Positions 1-5,321 of a stretch of 6,449 bases of DNA are shown one piece after another. The notes beneath the pieces were generated by a model. It had not been told where the DNA came from. It ran no database searches and saw only the letters and a program-made list of their open reading frames with translations. The translations under genes and the position numbers were made by a program. The DNA comes from Actinomycetota bacterium (GTDB lineage Bacteria > Actinomycetota > Actinomycetes > Nanopelagicales > Nanopelagicaceae), in the NCBI GenBank assembly GCA_009705025.1, contig WLDA01000055.1, positions 1 through 6,449 of the forward strand, given 5' to 3'. Position 1 is the stretch's first letter, and each line of letters begins with the position of its first letter.

Positions 1-233
1 CCTTGCTCGAAGAATCACTTGCGCGCTCCCTTGATCTTGCTGCAGCCATGGATTCTCGAGGGTATGGCTCAACACGTATTCGCTCTAAATATCGCGCAAT
101 TACATGGAACGGCGCAGATGCCGTCATTTGTTGTGTAAGTGCCCTCTCTCTGCTCTCCCCTGCTTTGATTTTGATTAGCGTTGCAACGCCATTTCTCTTT
201 ATCAAGCGAAAAGTTGCGGTGACTGCCTCATGA
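1..233 (+). CDS. ecfT: ECF transporter transmembrane coupling protein EcfT, C-terminal part (5' end outside window)
   Basis: This is the last 76 codons plus stop of a gene that begins before the window; the first complete codon is at position 3. The motif AMDSRGYG at about residues 15-22 of the visible part matches the second conserved Ala-Arg-Gly type motif of the CbiQ/EcfT family, which lies in the cytoplasmic coupling helices that contact the ATPases. After it comes a basic stretch, then one hydrophobic segment of about 25 residues (roughly 43-68) and a short basic tail, as expected for the last membrane helix of EcfT. In the family, EcfT links ATP hydrolysis to movement of the S component. 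The stop codon overlaps the ATPase start by 4 bases (ATGA), which indicates one operon. The identification rests on a short piece but is supported by the two genes downstream. Confidence 0.85.
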   Translation, partial: LLEESLARSLDLAAAMDSRGYGSTRIRSKYRAITWNGADAVICCVSALSLLSPALILISVATPFLFIKRKVAVTAS

Positions 234-1837
234 TTAGATTCTCATCAGTCTCGCTGATTTATCCCAATTCAACTAAAACAGTTTTGGAAAATCTTTCACT
301 CACTATCGATGAAGGTGAGTTCGTTTTAGTTATTGGGCCAACTGGATCTGGTAAATCATCTTTGCTGCGACTCATCAATGGCCTAGTCCCCCATCACACT
401 GGAGGCATATTGGCCGGGGATATCCGCGTTGACGGAATCTCTACGCAAACAGTAAAACCAGGTGGCTTAGCTCATCTCATTGGAATCGTTGGTCAAAATC
501 CCATCAATGGATTCGTTACAGATACGGTTGAAGAAGAGCTCGCATTTGGAATGGAGTCCCTCAATGTTGCACCCGATGTAATGCGCAAACGGGTTGAAGA
601 AATACTTGATCTTATGAGTTTGGCGCCTCTGCGTAATCGCTCGCTTGCAACACTCAGTGGTGGCGAACAACAACGAGTGGCTATAGGAAGTGCATTAGTA
701 ATGCATCCAAAAGTTTTAGTACTCGATGAACCAACAAGTGCACTAGATCCAATTGCTGCTGAAGAAGTTCTCTCCATATTGCATCGCTTAGTACATGACC
801 TTGGGATCACTGTTGTTGTTGCAGAACACAGATTAGAGCGCGTCATTCAATTCGCAGATCGCATCGTTCATATTGATGGACTAGGAAATACTCGAGTTGG
901 CACTCCCGCTCAAATTATGATTGATTCCGATATTGCTCCACCAATAGTTCACTTAGCGAGAGCCCTTGGATTAGAAGATGTTGGACTTACAGTGCGCGAC
1001 ATGCGACGGATGAGTGAAGAAATACGTGGCGTCAACTATGTGCAAAGAGTTCATTTACAAGATGTCCCGGGTGAAGTGGTCATTAATCTTTCTGATGTTT
1101 CACTTTCATTTCCAAACAAAACGGTCCTCAAAGATATTAATCTAAAAATTTCCGCAGGTGAAGTTATTGCACTCATGGGACGAAATGGCGCAGGTAAGAG
1201 TTCACTTCTCAAGACAATTGTTGGATTGCATGCATGCAGCACTGGAAGCATTGACCTACTGGGAAATAATCCGCTCACGATTTCAGGTGCGAAACGCCGC
1301 GAAACTATTGGCTTTATTCCACAAGAGCCAAGTGATTTGCTCTACGGACAAAGCGTGCTCATGGAATGTCAGCAAGCCGATATTGATAACGAAATCGAAA
1401 AAGGTACAACCTTTGATTTGTTGAACGAACTCGTTCCGGGTATTTCCCCTAACACCCATCCGCGGGATCTATCTGAAGGACAACGTCTAGCACTTGCTCT
1501 CAGCGTTGTACTTTCAGCTAAACCTAAAATCCTAATTTTAGATGAACCAACACGAGGACTGGATTATCAAGCCAAGAACCACTTAGTGAACACTCTTCTG
1601 CGTTATGCCCGTGTTCTGGGTCGTACTGTAATTCTTGCAACCCACGATGTTGAACTTGTTGCAGAGCTTGCAACGCGAGTCATTTTCCTAGCAGATGGTG
1701 ATTGCGTTGCTGATGGCAGGACTTTGGATGTACTTCTATCTTCTCCGGCATTCGCTCCGCAAGTTGCAAAAGTTATGTCACCACAGCCATGGTTGACAGT
1801 AAAAGATGTCATTAATGTTTTGGAACAAAATCAATGA
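230..1837 (+). CDS. Energy-coupling factor transporter ATPase, fused double ABC domain
   Basis: This 535-residue cytoplasmic ATPase should power an ECF-type vitamin or cofactor importer. It contains two complete ABC domains, the equivalent of EcfA1 and EcfA2 in one chain. Domain 1 has Walker A GPTGSGKSS (36-44), a Q-loop at Q89 in GQNP, signature LSGGEQ (142-147), Walker B with D166 and E167, and the H-loop at H200. Domain 2 has Walker A GRNGAGKSS (317-325), a Q-loop in IPQEP, signature LSEGQ (414-418), Walker B with D438 and E439, and H-loop H472. Both Walker B glutamates are present, so both sites could hydrolyse ATP. A linker of about 55 residues separates the halves. The ATG at 230 overlaps the ecfT stop and has GGTGA at 218-222, seven bases upstream, as ribosome-binding site. 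The fused form and LSEGQ in the second half are, as far as I know, typical of actinobacterial ECF ATPases. Confidence 0.95.
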   Translation: MIRFSSVSLIYPNSTKTVLENLSLTIDEGEFVLVIGPTGSGKSSLLRLINGLVPHHTGGILAGDIRVDGISTQTVKPGGLAHLIGIVGQNPINGFVTDTVEEELAFGMESLNVAPDVMRKRVEEILDLMSLAPLRNRSLATLSGGEQQRVAIGSALVMHPKVLVLDEPTSALDPIAAEEVLSILHRLVHDLGITVVVAEHRLERVIQFADRIVHIDGLGNTRVGTPAQIMIDSDIAPPIVHLARALGLEDVGLTVRDMRRMSEEIRGVNYVQRVHLQDVPGEVVINLSDVSLSFPNKTVLKDINLKISAGEVIALMGRNGAGKSSLLKTIVGLHACSTGSIDLLGNNPLTISGAKRRETIGFIPQEPSDLLYGQSVLMECQQADIDNEIEKGTTFDLLNELVPGISPNTHPRDLSEGQRLALALSVVLSAKPKILILDEPTRGLDYQAKNHLVNTLLRYARVLGRTVILATHDVELVAELATRVIFLADGDCVADGRTLDVLLSSPAFAPQVAKVMSPQPWLTVKDVINVLEQNQ

Positions 1838-2664
1838 AAACTTCGGCTTTAGTTCGTTTTCGTCCACGAACTCTATTTGTACTTGCTCTAACTTCAGCAA
1901 TCAGTGCATGTGGTTTTATCTGGCCTTTTCTTATCAATACAAAATCAGTCCCATTAGCATCCATCTGTTTCTGGGCTGCATCGGCACTAGCGGTATCACT
2001 TGTCATCATTGAGATAAGTAATGAATCCTTAGACGCGAAATCAATTGCCCTCCTGGGCGTACTCACCGCGATTGTTGCTGCGCTGCGCCCCATTGGTGCT
2101 GGTGCTGTTGGAATCGAACCGATGTGGTTTGTTCTTATTTTGAGTGCGCGAGTCTTTGGCTCATCATTTGGTTTTATTTTAGGACTTACATCAATTCTCA
2201 CTTCAGCATTACTCACTGGTGGAATTGGACCTTGGCTTGGTTATCAGTTATTCGCTGCTGGTTGGATCGGGCTCTTTGCTGGTTGGTTGCCAAAGAAAGT
2301 TAGAGGAAAGCCTGAAATATTTCTGTTGGCTCTTTATGCAATTGCAACATCTTTTATCTTTGGAGTTCTTATGGATCTGCAATTTTGGCCATGGGCACTG
2401 GGTTTGGATACACAACTTTCATATATTCCCCAAGGTGACATTGTTACGAATTTGCATCGCTTCATTATTTTCCATTTTGCAACGTCAATGGCCTGGGATA
2501 TTCCTCGTGCAATTCTTACCAGTACGTTAATAATTTTTAGTGCTCCTGCAATTCTGGGAGCACTGCGTAGAACCAAATTTAGAGCTGCATTTGTAACGCC
2601 AATTGAATTTTTAGAAAGTAAGAGCGCTGCTATCGAACGTGCGAAGGAACTAAAGGCGCTTTAG
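1834..2664 (+). CDS. ECF transporter S component (substrate-binding membrane protein), substrate unknown
   Basis: This 276-residue integral membrane protein directly follows the ECF ATPase with an ATGA overlap, so it is probably the dedicated substrate-binding subunit. Hydrophobic segments lie at about 11-34, 41-61, 69-90, 96-127, 132-152, 161-181 and 208-243. Residues 70-150 resemble the conserved S-component core: a helix with an AxxxA pattern (A79, A83) of the kind used to dock on EcfT, then a glycine-rich helix pair containing ARVFGSSFGF, then GGIGPWLGYQLFAAGW. Later marks are FWPWALG (184-190) and TSMAWDIPRA (217-226). The first 65 or so residues add two extra helices before this core, which I believe is usual in actinobacterial members. 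The C-terminus is charged and cytoplasmic-looking. Gene order T-A-S fits a self-contained transporter. The substrate could be cobalamin (CbrT-like systems) or another vitamin, but no substrate-specific residue is readable here. The end overlaps gcvT on the other strand. Confidence 0.85.
   Translation: MKTSALVRFRPRTLFVLALTSAISACGFIWPFLINTKSVPLASICFWAASALAVSLVIIEISNESLDAKSIALLGVLTAIVAALRPIGAGAVGIEPMWFVLILSARVFGSSFGFILGLTSILTSALLTGGIGPWLGYQLFAAGWIGLFAGWLPKKVRGKPEIFLLALYAIATSFIFGVLMDLQFWPWALGLDTQLSYIPQGDIVTNLHRFIIFHFATSMAWDIPRAILTSTLIIFSAPAILGALRRTKFRAAFVTPIEFLESKSAAIERAKELKAL
2630..2664. other. 35-base tail-to-tail overlap of the S-component gene and gcvT
   Basis: The S-component gene ends with TAG at 2662-2664 on the plus strand, while gcvT ends with TAG (CTA on the plus strand) at 2630-2632 on the minus strand. 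The last 35 bases are therefore coding on both strands, and there is no intergenic space for a terminator. The only inverted repeat is weak: seven pairs, one a G-U, between 2621-2627 and 2656-2662, with a loop of about 28 bases and no clean T-run on either strand. Any terminator must therefore lie inside the opposing gene, and the transcripts are likely to overlap as antisense. Confidence 0.9.
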
Positions 2665-3718
2665 TAACTTCGGCAATTGAGTCGCGTCCTCGCACATCAA
2701 TGATGACTTGATCCCCTATGCAAACAGAGGGTGATAGAAGCGCCAGAGCGATTCCTTTCTTGAGCGAAGGCGAAAAAGTTCCACTAGTAACTTCACCAAC
2801 AACCTCACCGTTTTGATTCTTCACACTCATATGAGCGCGCGGGATTCCGCGGTCCATCGATACCAATGCGTGCATCACACGAGGAGCACCTTTCTCTTTC
2901 TGTCCTCGCAGCACTTCGCTACCGATAAAGCTCTCCTTCTTCCAACCGACTGCCCAAGGTGCGCCGCCTTCAACAGGTGAAATTTCTAAACTCAATTCGT
3001 GACCATGAAGTGGGTAACCCATCTCGGTTCGCAATGTGTCACGCGCTCCAAGTCCACATACCTGACCGCCCATGGGAGTAATAATTTCTACGAGTGAATC
3101 CCAAACGGCCGATGCATCACTCCATGATGGAAGTAATTCATATCCATATTCACCCGTGTATCCAGTGCGACACAAGATCACATCCTTATCACCAATACTT
3201 ACATGGGAAAAACTCATGTAATCAATATCAGATTTGATTCCGAGGGCTGCTAATACATCTGCAGATTTAGGTCCTTGCACAGCTATTACGGCAAAAGATT
3301 CATGTAAGTTTTCTACAACAATTCCAGATGGTGCACTTTTTTGTAAGACTTCAACTACATCTGAAGTATTGGATGCATTAGGAACTAGGAAAAGATCCTC
3401 TGCACTATTGCGGTAGACAATAAGGTCATCAATAACTCCGCCTTGGGGTGTACACAACATCGTGTATTGAGCCATTCCATCTGTGATGCGAGCCAGATCA
3501 TTTGTGAAAGTTGCATTCAGAAATTCAAGTGCGCCTTTGCCTCGCACAGATGCTTTACCTAAATGTGAAACATCGAATATTCCAACCAATTCACGAACAG
3601 CGCTATGTTCGGCAAGAACGCCTGCCCCTGGATATTCAATAGGCATAAGCCAGCCACCAAAGTCAGCCATCTTGGCATTGAGGGCAAGATGCTTATCGTG
3701 GAGGGGTGAATTCTTCAT
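2630..3718 (-). CDS. gcvT: Glycine cleavage system T-protein (aminomethyltransferase)
   Basis: This complete protein of 362 residues is close to the usual length (about 364 in E. coli). GcvT takes the aminomethyl group held on lipoylated GcvH, releases ammonia and passes the one-carbon unit to tetrahydrofolate as 5,10-methylene-THF (EC 2.1.2.10). The N-terminus, with MADFGGWLMPIEY at 17-29, aligns without a gap to the family start, which supports the ATG at 3718. Other hallmarks are FDVSHLGK (48-55), GGVIDDLIVY (93-102) with the D97/D98 pair where the catalytic aspartate sits, TGYTGEYGYE, and GLGARDTLRTEMGY (222-235), which is part of the folate pocket. These make it a true T-protein rather than a YgfZ-like folate protein. 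No gcvH or gcvP is in the window. It is divergent from pepA and convergent with the S-component gene. An extended -10 six bases before the start suggests a leaderless transcript. Confidence 0.97.
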   Translation of the reverse strand: MKNSPLHDKHLALNAKMADFGGWLMPIEYPGAGVLAEHSAVRELVGIFDVSHLGKASVRGKGALEFLNATFTNDLARITDGMAQYTMLCTPQGGVIDDLIVYRNSAEDLFLVPNASNTSDVVEVLQKSAPSGIVVENLHESFAVIAVQGPKSADVLAALGIKSDIDYMSFSHVSIGDKDVILCRTGYTGEYGYELLPSWSDASAVWDSLVEIITPMGGQVCGLGARDTLRTEMGYPLHGHELSLEISPVEGGAPWAVGWKKESFIGSEVLRGQKEKGAPRVMHALVSMDRGIPRAHMSVKNQNGEVVGEVTSGTFSPSLKKGIALALLSPSVCIGDQVIIDVRGRDSIAEVTKAPLVPSHVR

Positions 3719-3733
3719 TGCACCAATCTAGCA
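3719..3733 (-). promoter_or_regulatory. Probable extended -10 promoter of gcvT, leaderless type
   Basis: Read on the minus strand, the bases before the gcvT ATG are TGC-TAGATT-GGTGCA-ATG. TAGATT (3730-3725) fits the TANNNT -10 consensus, and the TG at 3733-3732 makes it an extended -10. Exactly six bases separate the hexamer from the ATG, so transcription would start at or next to the A of the start codon. No purine-rich ribosome-binding site is present. The -35 position at 17 bases (GAGGCA on the minus strand) is poor, which is acceptable with an extended -10. This assignment is by motif and spacing only. Confidence 0.6.
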
Positions 3734-3758
3734 ATATGAATTCTGCTTGCCTCTCTAT

Positions 3759-3770
3759 TAGGCTCTGCTC
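3759..3770 (+). promoter_or_regulatory. Probable -10 element of pepA (pepA-lpd operon), leaderless type
   Basis: TAGGCT at 3759-3764 fits TANNNT and is followed by six bases (CTGCTC) and the pepA ATG. This spacing puts the predicted transcription start at the first base of the start codon. The -35 position (around 3736-3741) does not resemble TTGACA. The only ribosome-binding candidate is a bare AGG at 3760-3762, eight bases upstream, which overlaps the hexamer. A short-leader transcript using that AGG is the alternative. Weaker than the gcvT promoter because it lacks the TG extension. Confidence 0.5.
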
Positions 3771-5264
3771 ATGTCAAAAATTCGCCTCAGTGATGGAATC
3801 ATAAAAGATGATGTTTTAGTAATCGGCATTGCAAGCAATCCCAAGGGTGGGGTGGCAATTGAAGCCGGTGATTTATCTGTAGACACAAAGGCGCTGCTTG
3901 CTCTCCTTAGCGATATGGGTGCAACAGGTAAGGTCGACGAAATTGTAAAAATTCCAAGTAGCTTTGTCAGAATTATTGTTTTTACTGGTCTCGGTGCAAA
4001 ATCAAGTTCATATAACCACGAAATACTTCGCCGCGCAGCAGGTGCAGCATCGCGCGCACTCGATGGAACAAAGAGTGCGACTTTTGCACTCCCAACTCCG
4101 AACCAAGAATCACTTGCAGCAGTTGCTGAAGGTGCGGCGCTGGGTGCGTATGCCTTTACAGAATTTCGTGGCTCATCAAAGAGTGATCAAAGAGCGCCTC
4201 TTACAAATATAACTATTCATAGTTCATTAGCTGCCAAAAAGGATTCAAAGGATGTCGCCGAACGCGCAGAAATAATTGCGCAATACACACATCTTGTTCG
4301 AGACCTCATCAATACTCCACCTAGTCACTTGACTCCTGATTCATTTACCAAAAAGGTAAGCGCTGCAGTAAAGAGTGCGGGCGGAGCGAAAGCTCGCCTA
4401 AAAGTAACAATCTGGGATGAGAAGCAACTCAAATCTCAAGGCTTTGGTGGAATTATCGGCGTTGGACAAGGTTCAGCTAATCCCCCACGTTTGATGCACA
4501 TTTCATATTCGCCACTAAAGCCTAAGAAGAGTTATGCATTCGTTGGTAAAGGAATCACATTTGATACTGGTGGACTTGCTCTCAAACCTGCACAAGGTAT
4601 GGAAGCGATGAAATCAGATATGAGCGGAGCAGCCGCTGTATGTGCAGCGGTACTTGCAATTGCAACTTTGAAACTTCCGATTGCAATTGATGCATGGGCG
4701 CCACTTGCTGAAAATATGGTTAGCGATAATGCAACGCGACCAAGTGACATCATCACAATTTTTGGTGGCAAAACAGTTGAAGTCCTCAATCCAGATGCAG
4801 AAGGCCGACTTGTCCTTGCAGATGCATTGATGAAAGCGCAGAAAGTAAATCCAAAGCTCGATGGAATTATTGATGTTGCAACATTGACAGGTGCCCAAGT
4901 CGTTGCACTTGGAACTCGCACGAGTGCTGCCATGACAAATAACGAAACATTTAGAGAAGAATTTTTGAATGCTAGCGCTCTCAGTGGCGAAGCATTCTGG
5001 CCAATGCCTCTTCCAGAAGAGTTACGTGCATCACTTGATTCACCAGTTGCAGATATTGCAAACTTAGGTGATCGAATGGGTGGAATGTTGGTTGCAGGTC
5101 TATTTCTCAAAGATTTCATCAATCCCCAACTCCCTTGGCTACATTTAGATATTGCAGGGCCAGCATTCAACGATGCAAAAGCTCATGGCTACACGCCAGT
5201 AGGGGGCACGGGAGTGGCAATGCGTTCACTTCTCGTTCTCGCCGAGCAAGCCTCAGTTCGGTAA
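3771..5264 (+). CDS. pepA: Leucyl aminopeptidase, M17 family cytosolic metallopeptidase
   Basis: This complete 497-residue enzyme (E. coli PepA has 503) removes N-terminal amino acids from peptides in the cytoplasm using two metal ions, and forms hexamers in the family. The N-terminal third is the variable regulatory domain; the catalytic domain starts near LVRDLINTPPSHLTPDSF. All expected active-site residues are present: K260, D265, K272, D283, D342, E344 and R346. Their spacing (5, 7, 11, 59, 2, 2) is identical to E. coli K270, D275, K282, D293, D352, E354 and R356. One oddity is that the family signature reads NPDAEGRL (340-347) instead of NTDAEGRL. Other family marks are DVATLTGA and the C-terminal LHLDIAGPAF with YTPVGGTGVAMRSL. 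The start is supported by the promoter spacing and by length. It lies 57 bases before lpd on the same strand, so the two are probably co-transcribed. I see no sign of transfer or damage. Confidence 0.97.
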   Translation: MSKIRLSDGIIKDDVLVIGIASNPKGGVAIEAGDLSVDTKALLALLSDMGATGKVDEIVKIPSSFVRIIVFTGLGAKSSSYNHEILRRAAGAASRALDGTKSATFALPTPNQESLAAVAEGAALGAYAFTEFRGSSKSDQRAPLTNITIHSSLAAKKDSKDVAERAEIIAQYTHLVRDLINTPPSHLTPDSFTKKVSAAVKSAGGAKARLKVTIWDEKQLKSQGFGGIIGVGQGSANPPRLMHISYSPLKPKKSYAFVGKGITFDTGGLALKPAQGMEAMKSDMSGAAAVCAAVLAIATLKLPIAIDAWAPLAENMVSDNATRPSDIITIFGGKTVEVLNPDAEGRLVLADALMKAQKVNPKLDGIIDVATLTGAQVVALGTRTSAAMTNNETFREEFLNASALSGEAFWPMPLPEELRASLDSPVADIANLGDRMGGMLVAGLFLKDFINPQLPWLHLDIAGPAFNDAKAHGYTPVGGTGVAMRSLLVLAEQASVR

Positions 5265-5321
5265 TTTGAGCCAAGGCTGGCAAGATAGGCACGTACCACT
5301 CGATGGTGATTGGAGTTTGAT
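5265..5321 (+). promoter_or_regulatory. pepA-lpd intergenic gap with the lpd ribosome-binding site
   Basis: This 57-base gap ends with TGGAG at 5311-5315, six bases before the GTG start of lpd, a well-placed ribosome-binding site. No convincing TANNNT promoter is present, and there is no terminator: only a 4-bp hairpin (GCCA/TGGC, 5270-5281) without a T-run. This favours a pepA-lpd transcript. An in-frame TGA at 5307-5309 prevents a longer lpd reading frame, leaving TTG at 5310 as the only other upstream start. Confidence 0.7.

Noticed and set aside
1..233. Treating the first 76 codons as a complete small protein starting at TTG in position 3
   Set aside because: The sequence matches the C-terminal part of EcfT and the frame is open to the window edge, so it is a truncated view of a larger gene.
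1812..2216. Open frame of 134 codons on the minus strand across the ATPase/S-component junction
   Set aside because: It lies antisense to two well-supported overlapping genes and shows no family features.
2621..2662. Bidirectional terminator between the convergent genes
   Set aside because: The inverted repeat is seven pairs with one G-U and a 28-base loop, and neither strand has a clean T-run. It does not reach the standard for a terminator call.
2696..2712. Small hairpin ATCAA/TTGAT after the S-component gene
   Set aside because: Five AT-rich pairs inside the gcvT coding sequence without a T-run; expected by chance.
4532..5170. Open frame of 212 codons on the minus strand inside pepA
   Set aside because: It is fully antisense to the conserved catalytic domain of PepA. 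Its protein is rich in Ser, Ala, Arg and Pro with no recognisable motif, as expected for the mirror of a real gene.
5252..5281. Possible terminator or structured RNA around the pepA stop
   Set aside because: Short pairs exist (CTCA 5252-5255 with TGAG 5267-5270, and GCCA/TGGC at 5270-5281), but they compete with each other, are only four pairs long and have no T-run after them.
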